Part shown: piece by piece, positions 19,390-27,905 of the stretch
Layout: each line of letters opens with the position of its first letter
Numbering within the stretch: the first letter of the stretch is position 1
Assembly: GCF_000474275.2 (NCBI RefSeq)
Contig: NZ_ATAE01000034.1
Span: 1 to 64,000, forward strand
Direction: 5' to 3'
Length of the DNA: 64,000 nucleotides
From: Alkalihalophilus marmarensis DSM 21297
GTDB taxonomy: Bacteria; Bacillota; Bacilli; Bacillales; Bacillaceae_D
The notes under the pieces: model-generated
What the model was told of the DNA's origin: nothing
The model's database searches: none
Seen by the model: the letters and a program-made list of their open reading frames with translations, nothing else
Program-made: the position numbers and the translations under genes

Positions 19390-19640
19390 CAAGGGTTTTG
19401 AACGATATGCGGACCCAGGTGAGTGACATAGCAAACTCGTAATTGCGTGAGGTCAAGCTGTTTATGCATAGATTAGAGAGCATATTGCGCGGGTTCATTG
19501 AGTATTTGATTTTATTGCCGGCTGAATTGCGCTGATTCTTTTTTATTGCGTCAGTTCAGATCTGGTATGTGTCAGTGAGGGGAGGAATTGTACACCTTCT
19601 AAGGATCATTACGCCGATTAACCTTCACAGAACGAACAAA
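19390..19640. other. Non-coding stretch with scattered ATTGCG motifs
   Basis: No coding frame with a ribosome site is visible. ATTGCG or ATTGCC recurs five times within about 110 bases (near 19442, 19483, 19513, 19525 and 19545), often after a T-rich run. This suggests a decayed intergenic repeat or a small RNA. Confidence 0.35.
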
Positions 19641-19680
19641 AGCTGTTGTTCTTGTTTATTTAAGCAAGAACAGTTTTTTT
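19641..19680 (+). terminator. Terminator before hmoA
   Basis: GTTCTTG (19648-19654) pairs with CAAGAAC (19665-19671), followed by a seven-T run. It may end a peroxiredoxin transcript with a long 3' region. Confidence 0.7.
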
Positions 19681-19691
19681 ACCTCTTTTAA

Positions 19692-19721
19692 TTGAAAATG
19701 ATTATCTATATCAATTATAAT
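19692..19721 (+). promoter_or_regulatory. Fur box and promoter of hmoA
   Basis: TTGAAA (19692-19697), an 18-base spacer and TATAAT (19716-19721) form the promoter. TGAAAAT-G-ATTATCT (19693-19707) matches the 7-1-7 Fur box at 12 of 14 positions and covers the -35, so iron should repress hmoA. Confidence 0.75.
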
Positions 19722-19750
19722 AATATTATCACCATAAGGAGGGATTTTCC

Positions 19751-20083
19751 ATGTTTGTTCAAGTAAAAACATTGGTAGTAGAAGAAGGATACGCGGATAA
19801 AATGGTTGAAAAATTTGCGACGGAAGGGATCATTGAGGAGCAGCCTGGTTTCTTAGATCTCACAGTTTTACAAAAAAAGAAGCGTAGAGGCAATGAAGAA
19901 GTTATGGTTTTAATTCGTTGGGAGTCAGAAGAAGCATGGAAAGCTTGGGAAACAAGCGAAGTGCACCTTGCTGGCCATAGAGCCAATCGCGGTAAGCCAA
20001 AGCCTGCATTTATTCTTGAGGGCGGGCAAGATGTATATCACGTAATCGGAACAAAAGAATATAGAGAACCTGTTTCAAAATAA
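19751..20083 (+). CDS. hmoA: Heme-degrading monooxygenase HmoA (IsdG family)
   Basis: This 110-residue single-domain ABM-fold protein opens heme to release iron. The family pattern is clear: MFVQVKTLVVEEGYADKMVEKF, the hydrophobic GFLDLTVLQKK, the catalytic Trp strand VMVLIRWESEEAWKAWETSE, and the heme-ligand His in HLAGHRANRGKPKP. It closely resembles B. subtilis HmoA in length and motif order. A Fur box overlaps its promoter. It leads the iron-acquisition island but converges on the permease genes. Confidence 0.88.
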   Translation: MFVQVKTLVVEEGYADKMVEKFATEGIIEEQPGFLDLTVLQKKKRRGNEEVMVLIRWESEEAWKAWETSEVHLAGHRANRGKPKPAFILEGGQDVYHVIGTKEYREPVSK

Positions 20084-20086
20084 GCC

Positions 20087-20139
20087 AAAGCCCATCCGTA
20101 GGAACTTGCACGTACTTATTAACGGATGGGCTTTTTTTA
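20087..20139. terminator. Bidirectional terminator, hmoA / FecCD permeases
   Basis: AAAGCCCATCCGT (20087-20099) pairs with ACGGATGGGCTTT (20122-20134) and ends in a T tract on the plus strand; it overlaps the minus-strand stop codon. Confidence 0.9.
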
Positions 20140-21168
20140 GGCTTTAACTCCATTACCTCGTTTAGTAAGAAGCATATAAATTAGATAAGGCGCTCCAATC
20201 ACAGAAATGACGATACCAACTGGAATATCAGCCGGAGCTAACAGATTCTTTCCTACAAAATCCGAAAAGAGCAGAATAAGCATGCCGATTAGCGCTGAGG
20301 CGGGCAGAAGGCTGTAGAAGTTTGGTCCGGTTAAACGCCTTGCAAGGTGAGGTGCTAATAATCCTAAGAAAGAAATACCCCCGCCAACTGCCACACAAGC
20401 ACCAGCTAATGCCGCAGCAAGCAGTAACAATATTCTTCTTTCACGCTCTACATTCATTCCAAGTGCATATGGTACAGGGTCACTAAGTTGCAGCAGATTC
20501 ATCGTTTTCGCTTTGAAAAATGCAAAGGGAAGTAAAACAATGATCCATGGAAGAAGGGCATTAACATAGCGCCATTGGGTGCCCCAAATACTTCCTGTTA
20601 ACCAAATGGTTGCTTGTTGAAAATCTCTTGGGTCCATTTTCAGTTGAATAATAATAAGAAGTGCCCCGCATAACGCATTAAAGCCGATCCCAATTAATAG
20701 CAGCCGGCCAGGATCTACACCACCTTTAAAAGACAATGAATAGATTAACAAGGCGACTGTAAGTGCACCAATAAACGCAAAGACAGGCAGTGCAAATGGA
20801 GAGACAACACCTGATGAGCCAGCCTGTTTGAAAACAAAGATAAACAATACAACGGCAAGGCCTGCTCCGGCGTTGATTCCTAAAATCCCTGGATCCGCTA
20901 ATGCATTACGGGAAAGTCCTTGTAAAATAGCACCAGAAACAGCAAGACCTGCCCCAATTAATAGCGCTATAATCATGCGCGGCAGCCTTAATTGATAGAG
21001 GACAAGTTCTTGATTAGCTGTTCCATTTCCAAGGAATGTATGGATAATCTCAGATAAGGAAAGCGGCATAATTCCAGTAGAGAGACTGAGTATAAAGGTC
21101 CCGAAAATCAAGAATATGATGATCAGCAGAGCTTTCTTTGATTGATGGTACGCATTAATCCATTCCAT
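20137..21168 (-). CDS. FecCD-family ferric-siderophore permease, second subunit
   Basis: This 343-residue integral membrane subunit of a siderophore ABC importer has about nine to ten helices. Family marks are LRLPRMIIALLIGAGLAVSGAILQGLSRNALADPGILGINAGA near the N-terminus and GGGISFLGLLAPHLARRL, the EAA-like coupling loop for the ATPase. Its ATG overlaps the stop of the upstream permease by one base (TAATG), so the two are translationally coupled and form a heterodimer. No ATP-binding gene is present next to them, so they must borrow an ATPase encoded elsewhere, as the Feu and Yfi systems borrow YusV. Confidence 0.92.
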   Translation of the reverse strand: MEWINAYHQSKKALLIIIFLIFGTFILSLSTGIMPLSLSEIIHTFLGNGTANQELVLYQLRLPRMIIALLIGAGLAVSGAILQGLSRNALADPGILGINAGAGLAVVLFIFVFKQAGSSGVVSPFALPVFAFIGALTVALLIYSLSFKGGVDPGRLLLIGIGFNALCGALLIIIQLKMDPRDFQQATIWLTGSIWGTQWRYVNALLPWIIVLLPFAFFKAKTMNLLQLSDPVPYALGMNVERERRILLLLAAALAGACVAVGGGISFLGLLAPHLARRLTGPNFYSLLPASALIGMLILLFSDFVGKNLLAPADIPVGIVISVIGAPYLIYMLLTKRGNGVKA

Positions 21169-22205
21169 TACATGCTTCTTCCTTTCACACGAGCTAAATA
21201 TAGAAAAAAGGGTACACCGATAAGAGCAGTGATAGCGCCAACAGGTGTTTCAAAAGGCGGGTTAATCATCCTAGCCCCTATATCAGCAACAACTAATAAA
21301 AATGATCCTAGTATAGCACTTAGTGGAAGGATATACCTGTAATCAACACCTACAAGAGACCGAACAATATGAGGCACGACTAAACCGATAAAGCCAATAG
21401 CTCCAGCAATTGATACCGCAGCTCCTGATAATAAAACAACCGCTGCTAGGCTCAGCCACCTTACTAGATGAAGTGAATGCCCGAGTCCTGTAGCGATGTC
21501 ATCTCCCATTGTAAGCGTAGTTAGAGAGCGGCTCATGAGAAAGGCTATTACTAAACCAGCAACGACTGTAGGTAAAAGTATGTACACATGAATCCATTTT
21601 GCTCCCGATAATCCCCCAGCAAACCAAAAACTTAAATCTTGAGAGACTTGATAGTAAAGAGCAATGCCTGTAGATAAAGAACTAAATAACATACTAAGAG
21701 CAGCTCCGGCGAGTGTAAGTGTGACAGGAGATAACTGTTCTTTTGATACCACAGAGAATAGTAAGACTAAAATGGCTCCAAGAGCTGCACCCATAAATGA
21801 CCAGCCAAGAAGAAGCCAATATGATAGATTAGTAAAAAAGGCTAATGCTATAGCAATAAAGAGAGCCGAACCTTGAGTGATCCCGATTATGGAAGGGTCA
21901 GCAAGAGGGTTTCGAGTTAACCCCTGCATAAGTGTTCCTGCCACAGCTAAAGCGGCTCCAACCAAGGCCGCAGTTAAGGCTCTAGGTATACGAACCTCGT
22001 GAATAAGCTGATGCTCAATTAAGTCAGGGGTAAAGGATATGAGTGAATCTAGGATGACCGATGGGGGAATCCATACTGCACCGAGGCCAATTGATAGTAT
22101 GAGACTAAACAATACGCCACATAATCCTGCAATCATCCAGCGGCCGGGATGACCATTTCTAGATAAAAATTTTCTTGTTTTACTTGTTTTCGATAGTATT
22201 GACAT
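21168..22205 (-). CDS. FecCD-family ferric-siderophore permease, first subunit
   Basis: This 345-residue membrane protein pairs with the downstream subunit. LIHEVRIPRALTAALVGAALAVAGTLMQGLTRNPLADPSIIG and GAIGFIGLVVPHIVRSLVG are the FecCD signatures. The first 25 residues are basic and cytoplasmic. It is transcribed leftward from a promoter region with a perfect Fur palindrome and is divergent from the AraC regulator. The binding protein two genes away (23249) is the likely partner, and petrobactin or its precursor the likely cargo (inference from position). Confidence 0.92.
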   Translation of the reverse strand: MSILSKTSKTRKFLSRNGHPGRWMIAGLCGVLFSLILSIGLGAVWIPPSVILDSLISFTPDLIEHQLIHEVRIPRALTAALVGAALAVAGTLMQGLTRNPLADPSIIGITQGSALFIAIALAFFTNLSYWLLLGWSFMGAALGAILVLLFSVVSKEQLSPVTLTLAGAALSMLFSSLSTGIALYYQVSQDLSFWFAGGLSGAKWIHVYILLPTVVAGLVIAFLMSRSLTTLTMGDDIATGLGHSLHLVRWLSLAAVVLLSGAAVSIAGAIGFIGLVVPHIVRSLVGVDYRYILPLSAILGSFLLVVADIGARMINPPFETPVGAITALIGVPFFLYLARVKGRSM

Positions 22206-22236
22206 GATTGTTAATCCCTCTTATAAAATAATTAAT

Positions 22237-22255
22237 GAAAATGATTATCATTTTC
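22237..22255. promoter_or_regulatory. Perfect 19-bp Fur box in the permease / AraC divergent promoter
   Basis: GAAAATGATTATCATTTTC is a perfect 9-1-9 inverted repeat and the classical Fur operator. It lies 32 bases from the permease start and 71 bases from the AraC gene start, so it can serve both directions. Confidence 0.9.
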
Positions 22256-22325
22256 GTTATGATTGATTATAAATCTACTATTCATTTGGTAAATTTGTCA
22301 ATTCATTTTTTGAGAGGGTTTTGAT

Positions 22326-23096
22326 ATGACTATAAGTAATGCTTGTATACTTCAGCTGAAATCTATCTCCTTCCAAACGCTGGAATGTGAGAAGCTGTTG
22401 GATGTTGGGATAGAAGATAATGAGATGTTATTGCTATACATAGAGACAGGGAAAGTACAGAGAGTGCAGGCTGAGCAACCAGGCAAGGAGGGTATTTATC
22501 AGAACGGAAACATTTTATGGGTTGATAAAACAGATAGAATTTATGGTTTAAACCAAGTAACTACCCTCTTTTTTGCTGTCGTTTGGATTGATCGTAAGAG
22601 GTTGATAGAACCGCCTGTACTATATAAAGCATCACAAACGAAAGTTGATCCTTTATGGAAACAGCTGTTTACTGTTGCAAAGGACTCGTTTAATCAATAC
22701 TGCAAACAACAGACTCTTTTCTGGAGCTTGCTAGATTTAATTACGCAAGAGCATACATCGTATCCTGGTAAAATGGAAATCATTATTGAAGAAATTACTA
22801 ATCATATAGTTGAACCTCATATGGAACCTCTTACTGTTTCAGAGCTTGCAAAGAAGGCTAATATGACGCCTGCATCATTTTCAAGAGCGTTTAAAAGACA
22901 TACGGGGTTTTCTCCTAAAGAGTTTATCAACAGCTGTCGTATAAAAAAAGCAAAGGAGCTAATGAGAGAGAAAAAGGATATTACATTAAAAGAAGTTGCA
23001 GACCTTGCTGGATTTCAAGATGAATTTTACTTTAGTAAATTGTTTAAGAAAAAAGAAGGAGTAGCTCCATCTATCTTTAAAAAAGGATTACCGTGA
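22326..23096 (+). CDS. AraC-family regulator, probably of siderophore uptake
   Basis: A 256-residue protein. The N-terminal 150 residues are a short, poorly conserved sensor. The C-terminus (about 160-255) holds both AraC helix-turn-helix motifs: LTVSELAKKANMTPASFSRAFKRHTG, and the second LKEVADLAGFQDEFYFSKLFKKKEGVAPSIFKK. By position between FecCD permeases and the siderophore-binding protein it should sense intracellular siderophore and activate uptake, as Btr does in B. subtilis, but unlike Btr it has no fused binding-protein domain. GAGAGGG upstream supports the start. Fur control is likely from the shared operator. Confidence 0.85.
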   Translation: MTISNACILQLKSISFQTLECEKLLDVGIEDNEMLLLYIETGKVQRVQAEQPGKEGIYQNGNILWVDKTDRIYGLNQVTTLFFAVVWIDRKRLIEPPVLYKASQTKVDPLWKQLFTVAKDSFNQYCKQQTLFWSLLDLITQEHTSYPGKMEIIIEEITNHIVEPHMEPLTVSELAKKANMTPASFSRAFKRHTGFSPKEFINSCRIKKAKELMREKKDITLKEVADLAGFQDEFYFSKLFKKKEGVAPSIFKKGLP

Positions 23097-23191
23097 TCAA
23101 CTAATTAAATATAGAAATAGTCCGTGGAAGGAAAGAAGCAGGGAATCATTTGTACAAGAATAAAGGTAAAAATGACCATGTTATTTTTAAT

Positions 23192-23230
23192 TGATAATAC
23201 TTATCATTGATAATGAATTTCATTATTGAT
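23192..23230 (+). promoter_or_regulatory. Overlapping Fur boxes before the siderophore-binding protein
   Basis: TGATAAT-A-CTTATCA (23192-23206) matches the Fur consensus at 13 of 14 positions. A second imperfect palindrome (TGATAATGAATTTCATTA, from about 23209) follows at once, suggesting two Fur dimers. Confidence 0.8.
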
Positions 23231-23248
23231 TGTACAGGGGGAAAAAAG

Positions 23249-24244
23249 ATGAGAAGAAGATGGACACTATTGGCTTTGTTATGCTTGATTGCAGTGACTT
23301 TATTAGCTGCATGCGGTAATAGTTCGGAAGAGTCTACTGGGGCTGCGGCAGAAGAAGATTCCGAAACAGTAGAAGAGACAGAAGAGAATAGTTCAGAAGA
23401 GTCAAGTGAGAATGAATCACCTAGCAGTTACACTGTTGAACATTTGTATGGTGAAACAGAAGTGCCGGCTAATCCAGAAAAGGTAGTAGTATTATCACAT
23501 GTGTCATGGGAAGGTTCATTAGTTTCTGTTGGAGTCGAGCCTTATGCTGTAATGGCGTATGACAACGAGTTTCCTCCGCATTTAACAGAAGAGTTAGAGA
23601 ACGTAATGGCACTGCCGTTTTCTGATGAAATAAATCCAGAAGAAATTGTTCAGTTAGATCCTGATTTGCTTATTATCAGCGACCGTTATCAACCGTTATA
23701 TGAGCAGCTTTCTGATTCGATCCCAACTGTCGTAGTAGAAGTTGGCGGGGACTGGAGAGATGACCATTTAAAAGTAACTGAAGCTGTAGGGAAACTTGAA
23801 GAAGGTCAAAAAGTGATTGATGAGCTAGAAGCAGAGGCAGAAGATATTGGCGAGCGTATTCGTGAGGCGGTTGGTGAAGAAACATTTATGGCTGTTTCCA
23901 TTAACAAGCAAGACATTCGTGTCTATGGTAGAAACAATCATGCAACCAATGCTTTATTGTTTGATGATCTTAAGCTGACGCCAGCAGAGAACATTCCTGA
24001 TGACTTTGGTGAAAATATCTCGATTGAGGGCTTAGTGAAGTACAATCCAGATCATATTATTGACGTCACATACTTTAATAGCGGTGAATTTTATGACAAC
24101 GTCACTCAAGGTGAGGTATGGAATGGGTTAAATGCTGTTAAAGAAGATAATGTGCATACATTAACAACAACTTGGGGATTTTGGGATCCAATTGAACGTC
24201 AAAAAGGTTTAAAAGAAATTGAAAACCTTTTATTAGGAGAGTAG
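23249..24244 (+). CDS. Ferric-siderophore-binding lipoprotein
   Basis: This 331-residue class III (FhuD/FeuA/YfiY-like) substrate-binding protein has a lipoprotein signal ending LLAAC (residues 1-21). A Ser/Glu-rich tether follows, then two lobes joined by one long helix. Characteristic strands are VPANPEKVVVLSHVSWEGSLVSVGV, ISDRYQPLYEQLSDSIPTVVVEV and HIIDVTYFN. The ATG at 23249, 14 codons inside the longest frame, was chosen because it starts the signal peptide and follows AGGGGG. It would feed the FecCD permeases. Petrobactin is the likely ligand by location only. Confidence 0.9.
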   Translation: MRRRWTLLALLCLIAVTLLAACGNSSEESTGAAAEEDSETVEETEENSSEESSENESPSSYTVEHLYGETEVPANPEKVVVLSHVSWEGSLVSVGVEPYAVMAYDNEFPPHLTEELENVMALPFSDEINPEEIVQLDPDLLIISDRYQPLYEQLSDSIPTVVVEVGGDWRDDHLKVTEAVGKLEEGQKVIDELEAEAEDIGERIREAVGEETFMAVSINKQDIRVYGRNNHATNALLFDDLKLTPAENIPDDFGENISIEGLVKYNPDHIIDVTYFNSGEFYDNVTQGEVWNGLNAVKEDNVHTLTTTWGFWDPIERQKGLKEIENLLLGE

Positions 24245-24271
24245 TGAGTAAACAGATCTCATTTCACGAAG

Positions 24272-24297
24272 GAAAAGCGGGGAAACCCGTTTTTTTC
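24272..24297 (+). terminator. Terminator after the binding protein
   Basis: AAGCGGG-GAAA-CCCGTTT with a run of seven T. Confidence 0.82.
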
Positions 24298-24308
24298 TTC
24301 ATTCTAAT

Positions 24309-24323
24309 TGAGAATGAGTATCA
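24309..24323 (+). promoter_or_regulatory. Fur box of the asb operon
   Basis: TGAGAAT-G-AGTATCA matches the 7-1-7 Fur consensus at 12 of 14 positions, 36 bases before asbA. TTGAGA here may be the -35 hexamer. Confidence 0.7.
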
Positions 24324-24358
24324 ATTACTAGGTAAATAGAAGTAGAAAGGATGAGAGT

Positions 24359-26170
24359 ATGCAAAGCACAGCCAAGCTAATTGCAGAACAAGCTTCATTT
24401 AAGGCATTCTTGAATTGCTATGTACGTGAGATGGATGTTAGAGAGGTAGTGAGGCTAGAGGAGGCAGAAGATCAAGAGGTTAAAAAACAAATGAATGAAC
24501 CCTATATCCTTTTTATATCTTTGCCCCATCAATCACTTACATATGCAATTGGAGTAACGTATAAGTCCCTTGTAGGCACTCATTCTTTCGGGAACGTATA
24601 TAAGCAATCCCCCTATTGTAGTGAGTGGGTACAAGAAGAGAAGCTGCAAGCAATGATTACACTCATCCGAGAATTACATATGAGAGCAAATGCTGAATCA
24701 AGAGCAGGCGATTCTCATTTCGATGAATTACTCCTTAGACTAATAGATAGCTATCAAACAATGGCTCAATTTATTGACCACGCAATAAAAAAAGAAGAAA
24801 CAGCCTCTCCTAGAAATCGAGAATTTATTGATTTTGAGCAGTCGCTGGTATTTGGTCACTGGCTTCATCCTACTCCAAAAAGCAGACAAGGGATCGCAAG
24901 CTGGCAGCATGAACGCTTTAGTCCAGAGAAGAATGGACATTTTCAATTGCATTATTTTAAGGTGAACAATTCTCTCATTGTTGATCAAAGTGATGGCGAC
25001 GCATCTTGCGGAGAATTACTTTTACGTGAGTTAGAAATTAGAGAACAGACACCTGGTTGGTCCTTGCTGCCAGTCCATCCATTACAAGCACAATGGCTTA
25101 TAACTCAGCCTCAAGTAAAAACATTAATGGATAAAGGCTTAATTGAAGAAGCAGGTGCAATGGGGCCGGAATTCTATGCTACTTCATCGATTAGAACAGT
25201 GTATAACAAGAAAAGTAACTGGATGTTTAAGTTTTCCATACCGGTGAAGGTAACGAATTCACTGCGTAATAACCAAAAACATGAATTGTACGCAGGACGC
25301 AATATGACAAAGCTATTAAAGAAACTCCCTTTGCTTAAAGAATACCCTTCTTTTCAATTTATTCATGACCCAGCATTTCTTACTGTAAGTATTCCAGGAA
25401 TGAAAGAGAGCGGGTTTGAGGTCATTATTAGATCAAACCCTTTTACAAATGGAAATGAAGCCGGTGTGACTCCAATCGCAGCACTTATTCAAGATGCACT
25501 TCCTGGTAGGAAATCGATGCTCCAACAGCTTATAGAGGAACTGGCAATGGATGAGGGGAGAAGTCAAGAAGATGTTAGTTTTGATTGGTTTAAGAACTAT
25601 TTTGAGAAGACGGTCATACCACTCATCCATTTATATGATACGTATGGAATTGCCTTAGAAGCTCACCAGCAAAACAGCTTAATTAATCTTTCTGCCGGCT
25701 ACCCTGCTTCTTTTTATTACCGCGATAACCAGGGGTATTACCTATCCACACAATATAGAGAACGACTCTTGAAAATGGAGGAATCCTTACAGAAAACACC
25801 TGAGCTCTTTTATGAAGAGAAGCTGATCGAAGAACGGTTTACGTATTATTTATTTATAAATCATTTGTTTTCTATTGTTTATCGTTTCGGAGCAGATGGT
25901 CTACTAGAAGAGAATGTAATACTTGACTATATTCAAGATCAACTCAAAGAGATGTATACCTTATGTCATGGTGCTGGCAAGAGATTACTAGAGATGCTTC
26001 TTACGAGAGAAAAGTTAGCTTTTAAAGCAAATTTACTCACTAGATTTCATGATGTAGATGAACTTACTGCAGCTCTAGAACAAGCTGTTTACGCAACGCT
26101 TGATAATCCATTTACATCTAAAGAAAAAGGAGAGGTCCCTTATGCAGGTAGAGAAAGTGCCAAAGTCTAA
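24359..26170 (+). CDS. asbA: Petrobactin synthetase AsbA (NIS synthetase)
   Basis: This 603-residue IucA/IucC-family ATP-dependent synthetase is the usual AsbA length. It joins citrate to spermidine in petrobactin assembly. The family core is visible: FGHWLHPTPKSRQGI (ATP site), SLLPVHPLQAQWLI, YATSSIRTVYNKKSNWMFKFSIPVKVTNSLR, and the C-terminal IALEAHQQNSLINL, followed by a FhuF-like tail. ATG 24359 has AAAGGATGAG upstream. It is the first gene of a six-gene operon and overlaps asbB by 29 bases. Confidence 0.93.
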   Translation: MQSTAKLIAEQASFKAFLNCYVREMDVREVVRLEEAEDQEVKKQMNEPYILFISLPHQSLTYAIGVTYKSLVGTHSFGNVYKQSPYCSEWVQEEKLQAMITLIRELHMRANAESRAGDSHFDELLLRLIDSYQTMAQFIDHAIKKEETASPRNREFIDFEQSLVFGHWLHPTPKSRQGIASWQHERFSPEKNGHFQLHYFKVNNSLIVDQSDGDASCGELLLRELEIREQTPGWSLLPVHPLQAQWLITQPQVKTLMDKGLIEEAGAMGPEFYATSSIRTVYNKKSNWMFKFSIPVKVTNSLRNNQKHELYAGRNMTKLLKKLPLLKEYPSFQFIHDPAFLTVSIPGMKESGFEVIIRSNPFTNGNEAGVTPIAALIQDALPGRKSMLQQLIEELAMDEGRSQEDVSFDWFKNYFEKTVIPLIHLYDTYGIALEAHQQNSLINLSAGYPASFYYRDNQGYYLSTQYRERLLKMEESLQKTPELFYEEKLIEERFTYYLFINHLFSIVYRFGADGLLEENVILDYIQDQLKEMYTLCHGAGKRLLEMLLTREKLAFKANLLTRFHDVDELTAALEQAVYATLDNPFTSKEKGEVPYAGRESAKV

Positions 26171-27905
26171 AGCTGCTCTTAGAGTAAGGAAGCAGCTAGT
26201 TGAAGCAATACTATTTGAGAAGATGCTTCCTTATAAAGAGGAGAAGGTTAGTAGGGAGCTTAGTCACTTTTTTATACATGGAAGGTCAGCTACGTTTAGG
26301 TGTACAGGAAAGATATCTGCATTTGGACGGATTCGTATTGAGGAGGAGCTGGTTTACAAACTAACCTCAAGCGGGGAGATCCATCAAGCGGTCATTGCTG
26401 AATTTATTGCAGAGTTAAATCCAGAGGCAGAGATAGGCCGCCTTCTTCTACAAGAACTAGAGCAAACGATTTACTTAACAGATTGGAACGAAGAACACAT
26501 ACCCCAGCTTTTATCGAGAAGGCAGGTAAATGGACTTGAGTTAGATTCAGCTATTATAGAAGGACATCCGTATCATCCGTGTTTTAAATCAAGAACTGGA
26601 TTTACAGTGGAAGACCACAAAAGGTATGGTCCGGAGGCCGGACAAGAATTTTCGTTAGTATGGCTTGCTGTGAAAAGGAAAGACCTGAAATTTAATTATC
26701 CTAAAGAAGAACAAAGCTTCTGGCAGAAAGAGTTAGGCACGAACCAATGGAGGGATCTAGTCTTAGCCTTATGCCAAAAAGGGGGGCAGCTTGATGAGTA
26801 CACTTTTTTACCTGTCCATCCTTGGCAATGGGACGCAATAAAGGAACAATATGCGGACTCCCTAGAAAGCCATGACATCATTGAATTAGGTGAATTTGGA
26901 GATTTATATAGAGCTACACAATCTGTTCGAACGCTCATGAATCGGTCTAATCCACAGAGAGCCATGATCAAGCTATCTATGAATATGGTTCATACCTCCT
27001 CTGTCAGGACGCTGGTGCCGCACTCTGTTTGCACAGCTCCGGCTCTATCTGATTGGCTGCATAAGGTCCTTTTATCAGATGACTATTTACTAGATAAAGG
27101 TGTAGTGATGTTAAAAGAATACGCAGGGGCATTATTTGAGCCAAAAGGTTGTCAAAGCAATGATTCGTCTGGTCAATTAGCTGTTATCTGGCGGGAGAAC
27201 ATAACAAACTATTTGAAGAGTAATGAAGAATTTATTCCTTTTAACGCAATATTGCTAAAAGAGAAAGATGGTCATTTATTCATCTCCGAGTGGATCAAAA
27301 AATACGGAGTAGAAAAATGGGCTACTCAATTAATTAAGTCGGCAGTTATTCCTGTTTGGCATCTATTAGTTAACCACGGCATCGCTCTTGAGGCGCATAG
27401 CCAAAACATGCTATTGATTCATAAAGAGGGCTGGCCGCTCAGGGTGGCACTGAGAGATTTTCACGAGAGCGTTGAATATGTCGATTCCTTTCTTAAAAGC
27501 AAGGAAGGTTTGCCCGATTTTACGCAGCTTGATGAAGTATATAACGGAGCAAAGGACAATCAATATTATTGGATGCAAGAAGTAGAAGCCCTACGCGAAC
27601 TCGTGATGGATACGTTGTTTGTGTATAACCTTTCTGAGTTGTCATTCCTGCTTGATAGGGAAGGTTTCATTTCTGAAGAGCAGTTCTGGGAGCTTGTAGA
27701 TAAAGAACTAACTGACTATATAAGTTGTTTTCCGGAAAATAGAGAGAGAGCGGCCCATATCGACTATAGAAGAGAGAATATCATGGCGGAATCATTATTA
27801 AAAAAGAAGCTAAATCGAGAAAGCCAGATCGAACATAGGCATTTGGTGTCAAACTCGCTTGCTATAAATCAAGACACACGGAGGGCAGAACATGTTCTAT
27901 GTTAA
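26142..27905 (+). CDS. asbB: Petrobactin synthetase AsbB (NIS synthetase)
   Basis: The second IucA/IucC synthetase, 587 residues, condenses the second spermidine arm onto the citrate core. Motifs parallel AsbA: IEGHPYHPCFKSRTGF, FLPVHPWQWDAI, YRATQSVRTLMNRSNPQRAMIKLSMNMVHTSSVRTL and NHGIALEAHSQNMLLI. The start was placed at ATG 26142, 14 codons inside the longest frame, because AAAGGAGAGG precedes it. The gene therefore begins inside asbA, a tight overlap that implies coupled translation and fixed stoichiometry. Confidence 0.93.
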   Translation: MQVEKVPKSKAALRVRKQLVEAILFEKMLPYKEEKVSRELSHFFIHGRSATFRCTGKISAFGRIRIEEELVYKLTSSGEIHQAVIAEFIAELNPEAEIGRLLLQELEQTIYLTDWNEEHIPQLLSRRQVNGLELDSAIIEGHPYHPCFKSRTGFTVEDHKRYGPEAGQEFSLVWLAVKRKDLKFNYPKEEQSFWQKELGTNQWRDLVLALCQKGGQLDEYTFLPVHPWQWDAIKEQYADSLESHDIIELGEFGDLYRATQSVRTLMNRSNPQRAMIKLSMNMVHTSSVRTLVPHSVCTAPALSDWLHKVLLSDDYLLDKGVVMLKEYAGALFEPKGCQSNDSSGQLAVIWRENITNYLKSNEEFIPFNAILLKEKDGHLFISEWIKKYGVEKWATQLIKSAVIPVWHLLVNHGIALEAHSQNMLLIHKEGWPLRVALRDFHESVEYVDSFLKSKEGLPDFTQLDEVYNGAKDNQYYWMQEVEALRELVMDTLFVYNLSELSFLLDREGFISEEQFWELVDKELTDYISCFPENRERAAHIDYRRENIMAESLLKKKLNRESQIEHRHLVSNSLAINQDTRRAEHVLC

